From positions 1 to 38,843 of the forward strand of contig DAOVZK010000015.1 of assembly GCA_030635145.1 (NCBI GenBank): a stretch of 38,843 nucleotides of DNA, given 5' to 3'. This DNA is from Planctomycetota bacterium. GTDB lineage: Bacteria; Planctomycetota; Phycisphaerae; SM23-33. A program made the position numbers and the translations under genes. The notes under the pieces were generated by a model, which was not told the DNA's origin, did no database searches, and saw only the letters and a list, made by a program, of their open reading frames with translations. Of the stretch, positions 16,220 to 24,477 are shown piece after piece; position 1 is the stretch's first letter; each line of letters begins with the position of its first letter.

Positions 16220-16368
16220 TGATAGACTCCACGATTTGGACGGTTTATACCCGTGAAACGAAATCTAATGCAGGGCATTGCAGCCTGGTTTGGTGGTATG
16301 CCCCAACGGGCGTGCCTTCAAGGTACGAGACTAATTCCAGACGGACTATTAAAACCGCCGATTTGTCC

Positions 16369-16397
16369 TTGACAAAAACGTTTTTTGGGCTTAACTT
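16369..16397 (+). promoter_or_regulatory. Possible sigma-70 promoter for rpmF-plsX-fabH
   Basis: A consensus TTGACA (16369-16374) is followed after 17 bases by TAACTT (16392-16397), a weak -10. It leaves a leader of roughly 195 bases before rpmF, with no open frame of its own that looks real. Confidence 0.4.
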
Positions 16398-16599
16398 CCC
16401 GCTTTGCGCATTTTTGTTGTGTGAAAGTGTATCCAGAATGCTCTGGATTTTGTACCGAGGTGATGCGATAAGTTTCCCTGGGTTTAAGCTTTCATTAGTT
16501 TGGATTAGTTTAGAGGTGTATTTCGACGATGGGTTAAGCATTTTGCTTTTCCGCCTGTTTATGTCGTTGAGATGCAGACACATAGCGAGAGAAGATACA

Positions 16600-16782
16600 A
16601 TGGTACCAAAGCAAAAAATCAGCCGTGCTCGTACGCGCAGCCGTCGAAGTCATCACGCCAATCCAGCGGTGAACTACTCCGGTTGTTCGCGTTGTAACCA
16701 CCCCAAGCTGCCCCACGCAGCCTGCGACAACTGTGGTTTTGTACGCCCGGGATTGAGTCTCAAGGTCGACAAGGAGAGCTAG
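16600..16782 (+). CDS. rpmF: 50S ribosomal protein L32
   Basis: This 60-residue protein starts MVPKQKISRARTRSRRSHHA, the family's basic N-terminus, and carries the zinc-binding CSRCNHPKLPHAACDNCG. The open frame continues upstream to 16219, but only this last part is L32, and AGAGAAG precedes ATG 16600. As in many bacteria it is directly followed by plsX, here with a 1-base gap, linking ribosome and lipid synthesis. Confidence 0.95.
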   Translation: MVPKQKISRARTRSRRSHHANPAVNYSGCSRCNHPKLPHAACDNCGFVRPGLSLKVDKES

Positions 16783-16783
16783 C

Positions 16784-17776
16784 ATGCGCATCGGCTTAGA
16801 TGCGATGGGTAGCGACCTTGGTCCTTCTGAGGTCATAGCGGGAGCAATCGCAGGATGCGAGTTTCTCGATGACGGTGACAGTCTGGTACTCGTCGGGGAT
16901 GAAAGTGTAATTTCAGCTGAGCTGGAAAAATGCGAAACCCCGCCCAACATCACCATCCAGCACGCTTCCGAAACGATCGACATGGACGAGTCGCCCGTTG
17001 TTGCTGTTCGCAGCAAACCCGACAGTTCGATTGTGAAGCTGGCGAACCTTCAGCGGCACGGGGAATTGGATGCTTGCATATCTGCGGGTAGCACGGGTGC
17101 TTGCGTAGCAGCCTGCCAAATGCACTTGCGACGCCTTAAGGGCGTGCACCGTCCGGGTATTGCTGTAATTGTCCCTACCCCTAAAGGCCCGCTTGCTCTT
17201 TGCGATGTTGGCGCCAATGTTGAGGCTCGGCCTTCGCATCTATATCAGTATGGTGTGATGACCTCCGTTTACCTCGAAGCCGTGACTGGAATCAAAAATC
17301 CTCGTGTCGGGCTGGTTTCTGTAGGTGAGGAAGAAGGTAAGGGCAACGAGCTTGTCAAAAAAACGTTCGACCTACTCAAGGCCGACGACAATGTAAACTT
17401 TGTCGGGTATGTCGAGGGCAATGATTTGCTCAAGGGCGTATGTGACGTTATGATCAGTGACGGATTTGTGGGGAACATCATTCTCAAGCTCATCGAAGGT
17501 TTGGGAATGGGATTCATGAAAATCTTAGTCAAGCAGTTCATGGAAACTATGCCGGATCAGATGGAACGCATCATGGAAGCCGTCGGGGTAATTGCGAAAG
17601 AATACGATTTTAACGAACACGGCGGTGCACCGTTGTTGGGCGTTAATGGAATTTGGATAATTTGCCACGGAGCCAGCAGCTCCGACGGAATCAAAAACGC
17701 GATTCGCGAGTGCAAGAAGGTTTCCGCCCACAAGGTTAACCAGCACATCACCGAATTGCTCTCTGCGGGAAGTTAG
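16784..17776 (+). CDS. plsX: Phosphate acyltransferase PlsX
   Basis: This 330-residue enzyme turns acyl-ACP into acyl-phosphate, the acyl donor for PlsY in phospholipid synthesis. MRIGLDAMGSDLGPSEVI is the diagnostic N-terminus. SAGSTGACVAA and ALCDVGANVEARPSHLYQYG are the conserved core, and VGLVSVGEEEGKGN and GNIILKLIEGLG follow in the usual order. AGGAGAG lies inside the end of rpmF. The fabH ribosome-binding site overlaps its stop, so rpmF-plsX-fabH form one coupled unit. Confidence 0.97.
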   Translation: MRIGLDAMGSDLGPSEVIAGAIAGCEFLDDGDSLVLVGDESVISAELEKCETPPNITIQHASETIDMDESPVVAVRSKPDSSIVKLANLQRHGELDACISAGSTGACVAACQMHLRRLKGVHRPGIAVIVPTPKGPLALCDVGANVEARPSHLYQYGVMTSVYLEAVTGIKNPRVGLVSVGEEEGKGNELVKKTFDLLKADDNVNFVGYVEGNDLLKGVCDVMISDGFVGNIILKLIEGLGMGFMKILVKQFMETMPDQMERIMEAVGVIAKEYDFNEHGGAPLLGVNGIWIICHGASSSDGIKNAIRECKKVSAHKVNQHITELLSAGS

Positions 17777-17784
17777 GAGTCTTC

Positions 17785-18774
17785 ATGCCGGGTATGCGTG
17801 CTGTAATAAAAGGAATTGGATCAGCTGTCCCATCTCGGATTATGACGAACCATGATTTCGAGGCGATTCTCGATACCTCTGACGAGTGGATTACCAAGCG
17901 AACGGGCGTAAAGGAACGTCATTTGCTGGGTGAGGGTGAAACCAGTTCAACTTTGGCGACGACAGCTGCTAAGCAGGCTCTGGAAAACGCCAATCTCAAA
18001 CCCGACGATCTCGATCTTATCATCTGTGCCACCGTCAGCCCCGACATGCCTTTCCCCGCCGTGGCCTGCCTCGTGCAAGACGCCATCGGTGCTGTGGGCG
18101 TACCGGCATTTGACCTTTCGGCTGCCTGCAGCGGTTTCATATATGCTCTTTCCGTCGGGTCGCAGTTTATCGAGACGGGTAAGTACAAACGCGTGATGGT
18201 AATCGGCGTCGATGCTTTGTCGCGATTTTGCGATTATACAGATCGTGGCAGCTGCATTCTTTTCGGTGATGCCGCCGGGGCAGTCGTTCTCGAAGCGAGC
18301 GAAGATCAGACCAAGGGTATCGAATACACAGTTTTGCACACAGATGGCAGCGGATGGGATTATATTCACGTTCCCGGTGGTGGGACAGCGAAGCCAACTT
18401 CGCAGAAGACTCTTGACGACGGGGAGCACTACGTCAAAATGCGAGGCCGCGACGTTTACAAGTTTGCCGTCGAAAAAATGCAATGGCTGCTGGGCGACTG
18501 CATGGAAAAGTGCAACCTCAGCGTCGATGACGTGGATCTGGTCGTTCCGCATCAGGTCAACATTCGTATTATCGAGTCGGCCACCAAAAAGTACAATTTC
18601 CCGATGGACAAAGTTTACGTGAACATCGACCGTTATGGAAATACGTCGGCGGCATCGATTCCATTGGCGTTATCTGAGGCCGTCGCCGCCGGTAAGGCCG
18701 GGCCAGGATCTACAATCGTTATGGTGGCGTTTGGTGCAGGGCTTACCTGGGCCGGTGCCGTCGTGAAAATGTAA
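17785..18774 (+). CDS. fabH: Beta-ketoacyl-ACP synthase III (FabH)
   Basis: This 329-residue condensing enzyme starts fatty-acid synthesis by joining acetyl-CoA to malonyl-ACP. The triad is visible: Cys in DLSAACSGFIYAL, His in VPHQVNIRIIE and Asn in DRYGNTSAASIPLAL. The start TSDEWITKRTGVKERH and the ending MVAFGAGLTWAGAVVKM are standard. ATG 17785 sits 5 bases after AGGAG, which overlaps the plsX stop. Confidence 0.97.
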   Translation: MPGMRAVIKGIGSAVPSRIMTNHDFEAILDTSDEWITKRTGVKERHLLGEGETSSTLATTAAKQALENANLKPDDLDLIICATVSPDMPFPAVACLVQDAIGAVGVPAFDLSAACSGFIYALSVGSQFIETGKYKRVMVIGVDALSRFCDYTDRGSCILFGDAAGAVVLEASEDQTKGIEYTVLHTDGSGWDYIHVPGGGTAKPTSQKTLDDGEHYVKMRGRDVYKFAVEKMQWLLGDCMEKCNLSVDDVDLVVPHQVNIRIIESATKKYNFPMDKVYVNIDRYGNTSAASIPLALSEAVAAGKAGPGSTIVMVAFGAGLTWAGAVVKM

Positions 18775-18824
18775 CGAAACTAGGCAATAGGGATTAGTGA
18801 CCAGGCACTAGGAAGAAAAATTTC

Positions 18825-18904
18825 TTGTAGGCCGGGTCTTGACCCGGCAGGATAGGAATATCGCCTTCCAGTAAAAAAACGCCGGGTCGAGACCCGGCCT
18901 ACAA
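18825..18904. repeat. Inverted pair of GTAGGCCGGGTCT-GACCCGGC elements
   Basis: TTGTAGGCCGGGTCTTGACCCGGC and its reverse complement flank about 32 bases, so the unit can form two small hairpins or one long one. It sits between fabH and fabD and may act as a partial terminator. Upstream, 18783-18811 carries AGGCAATAGGGATTAG and AGGCACTAGG words that recur at 25228-25292. Confidence 0.75.
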
Positions 18905-19022
18905 ACTTGTGTATTATAAATATTATCAGTGTTCATCTGTGTCCATCCGCGGTTCTCTTTTCTTACTGAAATCTGATAACTGATAGCTGAAAACTTAAAA
19001 AATCAGAAGGATTTTATAAAAA

Positions 19023-19964
19023 ATGTCGAAAACGGTTTTTCTATTTCCAGGGCAGGGTGCCCAATACGTAGGGATGGGCAAGGATATCTACGAAGCCAGC
19101 GATGCGGCGAAAGATTTGTTTGCACGCGCCGAGGCTGCGACCGGAATTGATATCGCCAAGGCCTGCTTCGACGGGCCTGAAGATGTGCTCAACCACACTG
19201 ATATTGCCCAGCCGGCGATTTTTACAGTCTCAGCTGCCATGCTGAGCGTGATGGGCGAACTGCTTGCGGACAAAATGCCGAAACCAGACGTCGCCGCCGG
19301 GCTTTCGCTGGGTGAATACACCGCTTTGTACGCAGCTGGTAGTATGGACTTTGAAACGGGCGTAAAACTCGTCGCCAAACGCGGAGAGCTGATGCAATCC
19401 GCCGCCGTGAACTGCCCCAGCAGCATGGTCGCCATTATAGGCCTCGACGAAGCCCAGGCCACCGAGCTTTGCCAAAAGGCCGCCGAAGGCCAAATCCTTA
19501 CCCCCGCGAATTTCAACTGCCCCGGACAGATCGTGCTTTCCGGTGAAACCGAAGCCTGCCAGCGAGCCGCCGACATCTCCGAGCAATTCGGTGCCCGCGG
19601 TGCGACAGTACTCAAAGTTGCCGGTGCGTTCCACAGCGAGATTATGGCCCCTGCCGCCGAAGAATTCGCCAAAATCCTCGCCGATGTGAATTTTGCAAAT
19701 CCTGAGATTTCAGTTGTTGCGAATGTTGACTTTGCAGAGTATGCTTCCGCTGGAGATATTCCCGCTAAGCTACTGGGGCAATTGACCGGTGCGGTGCGGT
19801 GGTCGCAGTCGATGGAAAAACTTATCGCCGATGGTGCGGATGAATTTTACGAGATCGGCCCGGGAAAAGTTTTGGCTGGTCTCATGCGTAGAATCGACCG
19901 CAAAACGAAAGTCAAAATGGTTAACTCGCTTGATAACGCCAAAAAACTGGCTGGCCGCGAGTAG
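19023..19964 (+). CDS. fabD: Malonyl-CoA:ACP transacylase (FabD)
   Basis: This 313-residue enzyme loads malonyl groups onto ACP. It shows LFPGQGAQYVGMGKD, the nucleophile motif GLSLGEYTALYAAG (Ser in GxSxG; the usual His before it is Leu here), the arginine in AKRGELMQ and the catalytic His in AGAFHSEIM. AGAAGGA precedes the ATG by 12 or so bases. It is separated from fabH by 248 bases of repeat-rich DNA, so it may have a separate promoter. Confidence 0.96.
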   Translation: MSKTVFLFPGQGAQYVGMGKDIYEASDAAKDLFARAEAATGIDIAKACFDGPEDVLNHTDIAQPAIFTVSAAMLSVMGELLADKMPKPDVAAGLSLGEYTALYAAGSMDFETGVKLVAKRGELMQSAAVNCPSSMVAIIGLDEAQATELCQKAAEGQILTPANFNCPGQIVLSGETEACQRAADISEQFGARGATVLKVAGAFHSEIMAPAAEEFAKILADVNFANPEISVVANVDFAEYASAGDIPAKLLGQLTGAVRWSQSMEKLIADGADEFYEIGPGKVLAGLMRRIDRKTKVKMVNSLDNAKKLAGRE

Positions 19965-20026
19965 CGAATATAGATGTAGAATTGGCCGTAACAGAAATGA
20001 GCTTTTGAGACAGCTTTGCCTTGTTG

Positions 20027-20139
20027 GAAACATAGTTATTCTGGCAGTATTTTAGATTGCTTGTCATTGCGAGGAGCGCAGCGACGCGGCAATCTAACAA
20101 TGCAGGGAGCGAGATTGCTTCGCTTCGCTCGCAATGACA
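20027..20139 (+). repeat. Dispersed MITE-like repeat, copy B
   Basis: TGTCATTGCGAGGAGCGCAGCG and AGATTGCTTCGCTTCGCTCGCAATGACA form a long hairpin, and the left flank GAAACATAGTTATTC...GATTGCTTGTCATTGCG matches the flank of copy A at 8902-9013 read on the other strand. It lies between fabD and fabG. Confidence 0.8.
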
Positions 20140-20206
20140 CAAAAATATATTTTTAACAAAGCAAAACAGCCTCTAGTACTTTATTATTGTGAATAGGAGT
20201 ATGGAA

Positions 20207-20959
20207 ATGGCAAAGTCGAAATCAGTACCCGATAACGAAAAAATTGCAATTGTCACCGGTGCCGCCCGCGGTATCGGTTTGGAAATCGCCCGCGAACTGC
20301 TCGATATGGGCATGACCGTTTTGGGCGTGGATATAAGTGTCGAAAATCTCGCAGCTGCCAAGGCTGAACTGGCGAGCGATAAATTCGACATCGCCACCCT
20401 CGACGTAACCGACAGCGCCGGATTCGAAAAGGTCGTTTCTGACATGGTCGACAAGCACGGCCGACTGGATGTGCTCGTCAACAACGCCGGAATCACACGC
20501 GACAATATCTGCGTGCTGCTGACCGACGACGACTGGGATCTGGTGATGAAGGTTAACCTCAAGAGTGCGTTTATCGGAACTCGCGAGGCTGGTAAGGTTA
20601 TGATGCGACAGCGTTGCGGTTCGATTATCAACATGTCGAGCTACAGCGGGCTTGAAGGTAATCGCGGCCAGGCCAATTACGCCGCCAGCAAGGCCGGGAT
20701 GATCGGGCTTAGCAAGTCGGCAGCCAAAGAGCTCGCCAAGCGCAACGTTCGCGTTAACTGCGTCTGCCCCGGATTTATCAAAACCGAAATGACCGACGCT
20801 ATCCCGCAGGAAGCAAAAGACATGGCCTTGACCATGATCCCCATGAAACGAATGGGCCAACCTGGCGATATAGCCAAGGCTGTGGGATTTTTGGCGTCGG
20901 ATGCGTCGGGGTACATAACCGCCCAAACACTCAGTGTAGACGGTGGAATGCACACGTAA
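20207..20959 (+). CDS. fabG: 3-oxoacyl-ACP reductase (FabG)
   Basis: This SDR-family enzyme of 250 residues reduces 3-ketoacyl-ACP with NADPH. The cofactor loop is VTGAARGIGLEIA, then NNAGITRDN, the catalytic Ser in INMSSYSG, the Tyr-Lys pair in YAASKAG, and the ending YITAQTLSVDGGMHT. The frame opens at GTG 20189, but AGGAG ends 7 bases before ATG 20207, which also gives the family's usual length. The next ATG at 20201 is too close to the ribosome-binding site. Confidence 0.95.
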   Translation: MAKSKSVPDNEKIAIVTGAARGIGLEIARELLDMGMTVLGVDISVENLAAAKAELASDKFDIATLDVTDSAGFEKVVSDMVDKHGRLDVLVNNAGITRDNICVLLTDDDWDLVMKVNLKSAFIGTREAGKVMMRQRCGSIINMSSYSGLEGNRGQANYAASKAGMIGLSKSAAKELAKRNVRVNCVCPGFIKTEMTDAIPQEAKDMALTMIPMKRMGQPGDIAKAVGFLASDASGYITAQTLSVDGGMHT

Positions 20960-20960
20960 C

Positions 20961-20986
20961 ACCAGGCCAAAGCCTGGTTTAGTACG
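20961..20986 (+). terminator. Hairpin after fabG
   Basis: ACCAGGC (20961-20967) pairs with GCCTGGT (20972-20978) around CAAA, followed by TTAGTACGTTTTTTGG. The stem begins 2 bases after the fabG stop. The T-run is delayed, so termination may be partial. A second small stem, ACCCC/GGGGT, lies at 21032-21046 just before the acpP promoter. Confidence 0.5.
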
Positions 20987-21047
20987 TTTTTTGGACACTT
21001 TGTAATAAACAGACAAAAAAAATGATGACAAACCCCGAAAAGGGGTG

Positions 21048-21076
21048 TTGAAACCAGTGGGCAGGTTGTATATATT
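21048..21076 (+). promoter_or_regulatory. Strong sigma-70 promoter of acpP
   Basis: TTGAAA (21048-21053), a 17-base spacer and TATATT (21071-21076) each match consensus at five of six positions. The predicted start near 21083 leaves a leader of about 77 bases with ATGTTTT repeats. A strong promoter of its own suits ACP, one of the most abundant cell proteins. Confidence 0.65.
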
Positions 21077-21159
21077 ACCCGCCCGAACATGTTTTGAATG
21101 TTTTTTAAATGTTTTTTAATTTAACAGAACTTTAACCTACTAGCAGGGAGGACACTAAC

Positions 21160-21402
21160 GTGCCCGAAGCAATTGAAGAAAAGGTAATTGAGATCGTTTC
21201 TGACCAGATGGGTGTTGATAAGAGTGAAATCACTCGCGAAACTTCGTTCGTAAATGACTTGAACGCAGATTCGCTGGACACCGTCGAACTCGTCATGGAG
21301 TTCGAAGACGAATTTGAACTGAGCATTCCCGATGAGGAAGCTGAAAAGATTCAAACCGTCGGTCAGGCTATCGACTACATCAAGGAACACGCCAGCAAAT
21401 AA
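21160..21402 (+). CDS. acpP: Acyl carrier protein
   Basis: This 80-residue acidic four-helix protein carries growing acyl chains. [16 protein letters not shown] contains the serine (DSL) to which phosphopantetheine is attached; [16 protein letters not shown] and YIKEHASK are typical. The start is GTG 21160, supported by AGGGAGGA 8 bases upstream. It lies 66 bases before fabF, so the two are probably co-transcribed. Confidence 0.97.
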   Translation: MPEAIEEKVIEIVSDQMGVDKSEITRETSFVNDLNADSLDTVELVMEFEDEFELSIPDEEAEKIQTVGQAIDYIKEHASK

Positions 21403-21467
21403 TTGTTGCGTTTTCCAATCTAACAAGGTGTAGCGAATCCCACATTTCTACGCCAAGGAAGGTTTAG

Positions 21468-22709
21468 ATGTCCCAGCGACGTATTGTAATTACCGGTCTG
21501 GGGACGGTTAATCCCGTTGCTCAGAATGTCCCTGATTTCTGGGCCGGCCTCATGGAAGGCCGCTCCGGAGTCGCCCCCATTACGCTGTTTGATGCTTCAC
21601 AGTTCGACAGCCGAATCGGCGGTGAGGTCAAGGACTGGAAAGTTCCAGCTGAAGCTCTCGATCACCGCGAAGCCAAGCGCGTCGACCGCTACGCGCAGTT
21701 TGCCGTTGCCGCCGGTGTCGAAGCTGTCAACAACAGCGGGCTGGATTTTGCCACCGAAGATCTCGAGCGATGTGCCGTGATCGTAGGTAGCGGAATCGGC
21801 GGACTTTGGACGCTGCAGGAGCAGCATCTCCGGTTGCTGAACAAAGGCCCGGGTAAAGTCAGCCCATTTACCGTTCCGCGACTGATGATCAATGCCGCCG
21901 GTGCCCACATCGCCGTCAAGTACGGGTTGCGTGGCGCGAATTTCGGTGTTGTAACCGCCTGTGCCTCCGGTGCCCACGCCATCGGCGAAGCATTCCGCAT
22001 TATGCAGCGCGGCGAGGCAGACATCATCATCTCTGGTGGAGCCGAAGCGGCGCTTTGTGATGTCGGCCTGGCGAGTTTCTGTGCCCTCAGGGGGCTTTCC
22101 ACGCGTAACGACGACCCCACACATGCCTCGCGGCCGTGGGATAAAGATCGCGATGGATTCGTCCTCGCCGAAGGTGCCGGATGTGTCGTTCTCGAAGAGT
22201 ACGAACACGCCAAAGCACGCGGAGCCGACATCTACTGCGAACTCGTCGGTTATGGTGCCAGCTGCGATGCGCACCACATTACAGCCCCTGACCCAGAAGG
22301 TACAGGCGCTGCCCGAGCGATGGAAAAATGTATCGAAGACGCCAAAATCAACGCGGCCGACATTGGTTATATCAACGCTCATGGTACCAGCACAAACCTG
22401 GGCGACATCGCCGAGGTCACAGCTGTCAAGAAAGTCTTCGGCGACAAACCGCAACTGCTTATGTCGTCCACAAAAAGTCTCACCGGCCACCTGCTTGGTG
22501 CTTCTGGGGGTGTGGAGCTTATCGCCTGTGCAAAAGCGATGCAGGACAATGTACTCCCGGCGACGTTCAATCACGACAATCCCGGTGACGGATGCGATTT
22601 GGACTTCATTCCGAACACCCCGCGCGAAAAGAAGGTTGATTATATGTTGTCCAACAGCTTTGGATTCGGTGGCCACAACGGCTGCCTGATTATCAAGCGT
22701 ACGGATTAG
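21468..22709 (+). CDS. fabF: Beta-ketoacyl-ACP synthase II (FabF)
   Basis: This 413-residue elongating condensing enzyme has its catalytic Cys in VVTACASGAHAIG and its two histidines in NAHGTSTNLGD and SLTGHLLGASGG. SRPWDKDRDGFVLAEGAG and the ending SFGFGGHNGCLIIKR are diagnostic. GGAAGG precedes the ATG. It is the last gene of the fatty-acid cluster; fabZ and fabI are not in the window. Confidence 0.97.
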   Translation: MSQRRIVITGLGTVNPVAQNVPDFWAGLMEGRSGVAPITLFDASQFDSRIGGEVKDWKVPAEALDHREAKRVDRYAQFAVAAGVEAVNNSGLDFATEDLERCAVIVGSGIGGLWTLQEQHLRLLNKGPGKVSPFTVPRLMINAAGAHIAVKYGLRGANFGVVTACASGAHAIGEAFRIMQRGEADIIISGGAEAALCDVGLASFCALRGLSTRNDDPTHASRPWDKDRDGFVLAEGAGCVVLEEYEHAKARGADIYCELVGYGASCDAHHITAPDPEGTGAARAMEKCIEDAKINAADIGYINAHGTSTNLGDIAEVTAVKKVFGDKPQLLMSSTKSLTGHLLGASGGVELIACAKAMQDNVLPATFNHDNPGDGCDLDFIPNTPREKKVDYMLSNSFGFGGHNGCLIIKRTD

Positions 22710-22842
22710 AGCATTTTCAGCTTGATCTGCAACCGTACTGCTGGCTTGCGGCATCGGATTGGCGTCCGACTCCGCAATCAGAAGGCATGTTGCAGGCTAA
22801 TAACTGCTCCAGAAAGCCCCGTCTCCACCCCGATTACCCGGC

Positions 22843-23133
22843 CTAAAATTCGGAGTCGAAAATTCGCTCTGCTACCCGCCTGATCGCCTCGGGGCTGTCA
22901 AGCTCCCCCGCCGCCAACGCCTTTTTTGCCTCTTCGACAGCTTTGGTGTTGATGTCCTCATTGGCGAGTGCAGCCTTCATGGCAGCGGCCGGAGTGGAAA
23001 CATCATTGTGCTGTACTTCAGACTTTGTGGCCTTGGGCTTGACGATTTTTATGGGCAACTTGCCCTTGCCGGTTTTCTTCTCGACCGCCAAATTCCCGGA
23101 AGCAGGTTTGGTTTTTTTAGCTACACGTCCCAT
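22843..23133 (-). CDS. Small FlgM-like protein, possible anti-sigma factor
   Basis: This is a 96-residue protein. The first half is lysine-rich and probably disordered. The second half, AVEEAKKALAAGELDSPEAIRRVAERIF, follows the pattern of the C-terminal sigma-binding helices of FlgM (KVxxIKxAIxxGxYxxDxxxIAxxLL). It is encoded directly downstream of the FliA-like sigma factor on the same strand, which supports a sigma/anti-sigma pair. The similarity is short, so a plain hypothetical protein remains possible. Confidence 0.5.
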   Translation of the reverse strand: MGRVAKKTKPASGNLAVEKKTGKGKLPIKIVKPKATKSEVQHNDVSTPAAAMKAALANEDINTKAVEEAKKALAAGELDSPEAIRRVAERIFDSEF

Positions 23134-23346
23134 CGCATTTCCTTTGTGCGTTTGGTCTTACACAACAAACACAAGCGACCTATCACTATTTATATGGTAC
23201 CACGAAATTTGGCGTTTCCAAGTTTTCTGCAAAAGATTCTGCAAAAAAATGGGTGGTAATTTCTGGGAATTTGCGGGGTGTTGGGGCATTTGAGGGCTTT
23301 GCAAACGGGGCGTGAACGTCTGCGGATTTGTGGAGCTATCGCACCG

Positions 23347-24090
23347 CTACAATTTCATCGAAAGTTTAAACAATGCGCTGGCGTGCAGCTGGCTGACGCG
23401 AGACTCGGTGACGCTTAGAACTTCGGCGATTTCCTTCATGGTCAAATCGCGTTCGTAGTACAGCACCAGTATGTAGCGGTCGCGTTGGGGCAGTTCGGTA
23501 ATCGCCTGCGACAAAACGGCGAGCATCTCATTTCGTTCTGCCTCTTTGTCCGGGGCAAGCCCACGTGCCTGCGGAACAAGATTCCAAACCATCGGTTGGT
23601 CGTCGCCAAGCCCGTGAATTGAAATGAAATTCTGCCGGCGTGCCTCTTCCAGAATTTTGTACATTTTTTCCAGCGGTAATCCAACTGCCACCGCCAACTC
23701 CTCGTCGCTCGGGGGGGTTCCGTCGCTGGTGACGATGTTGCGATAGGTTTCCTGAATCGTCTGGATTTGATGGTGAACTCCCGACGGTACAAACGACCGC
23801 CCGCGAAGTTCGTCGATAATTGAACCGCGAACGCGGATGTAGGCGTAGGTCTTAAAGGCAACTTCGCGGGATGGATCAAAACTCTGTGCCGCCTTTACCA
23901 GCCCCAATGTCCCGGCTGAGATCAAATCCTCGCGGTCGGCTGACCGACCCATGTTGCCCACAACTTTGTTAACGAGATGCTTGACGAGCGGAATATGGCT
24001 GAGAATCCACTGCTCTTCCATCGACTTGCGCGACTCGTATGCACCCGCGGTGGCGATGTTGGGTTCCAAAATTTTAGCAGGCTGATTCAC
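23347..24090 (-). CDS. RNA polymerase sigma factor of the FliA (sigma-28) / SigB-F type
   Basis: This is a 247-residue factor. Region 2 (residues about 30-105) reads HIPLVKHLVNKVVGNM, DREDLISAGTLGLVKAAQSFDP and FKTYAYIRVRGSIIDELRG. Region 3 (about 110-165) includes PPSDEELAVAVGLPLEKMYKIL. Region 4 (about 190-245) contains LPQRDRYILVLYYERDLTMKEIAEVLSVTESRVSQLHASAL. All three regions are complete and FliA-like. In flagellated bacteria it drives late flagellar genes; no flagellar genes are in this window. Confidence 0.9.
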   Translation of the reverse strand: MNQPAKILEPNIATAGAYESRKSMEEQWILSHIPLVKHLVNKVVGNMGRSADREDLISAGTLGLVKAAQSFDPSREVAFKTYAYIRVRGSIIDELRGRSFVPSGVHHQIQTIQETYRNIVTSDGTPPSDEELAVAVGLPLEKMYKILEEARRQNFISIHGLGDDQPMVWNLVPQARGLAPDKEAERNEMLAVLSQAITELPQRDRYILVLYYERDLTMKEIAEVLSVTESRVSQLHASALFKLSMKL

Positions 24091-24477
24091 TTACGACCTC
24101 TTTTTTAATTAACGTCCTCGTACGAACTTTGTCGCCCCTACTTCAACGCTGGGGCAATAAATACAAATTCCTATACAATAAACTTTCTGATGCTCACTGC
24201 CACCTGTCCTGGTAGCTCGTAACTTCCATATTCTCAGCATTCCTCAGTTTTCAATGACTGCTGATGGGCCTCCACGAGCCAACCAGCCACGTTTTTATCG
24301 GATTCAAAACCACAAACATGCAAGATTCGTCGAAAGAGATTCGGAAAAATATCGCTCGCAAAATCCGCCTGTTAAAATGGGCAATTTGTGCAATTCCCAC
24401 CGCCAAAATCGCGATTTCTTTCAGGCCCGACATACGCCCCGCTTGAATTTGACACGCCGAATCCTTACTCTCTCGTA
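24091..24477. other. Gene-free interval between the sigma gene and recO
   Basis: Short open frames here have no family features or ribosome-binding sites. A TTGACA lies at 24449-24454 but no acceptable -10 follows at 16-18 bases. The interval probably carries divergent promoters for the sigma factor and recO that cannot be placed with confidence. Confidence 0.4.

Noticed and set aside
15971-16260. tmRNA, RNase P RNA, SRP RNA, 6S RNA or a common riboswitch
   Set aside because: None of the conserved sequence blocks of these classes could be found on either strand, so it is left as a candidate only.
16219-16599. Upstream extension of rpmF
   Set aside because: The extra 127 codons are not L32-like; the real start has AGAGAAG before it and gives the standard protein.
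20189-20206. GTG start of fabG at 20189
   Set aside because: AGGAG lies downstream of it and 7 bases before ATG 20207.
24264-24446. 60-residue open frame before recO
   Set aside because: No ribosome-binding site, no motif, and it overlaps the region expected to hold promoters.
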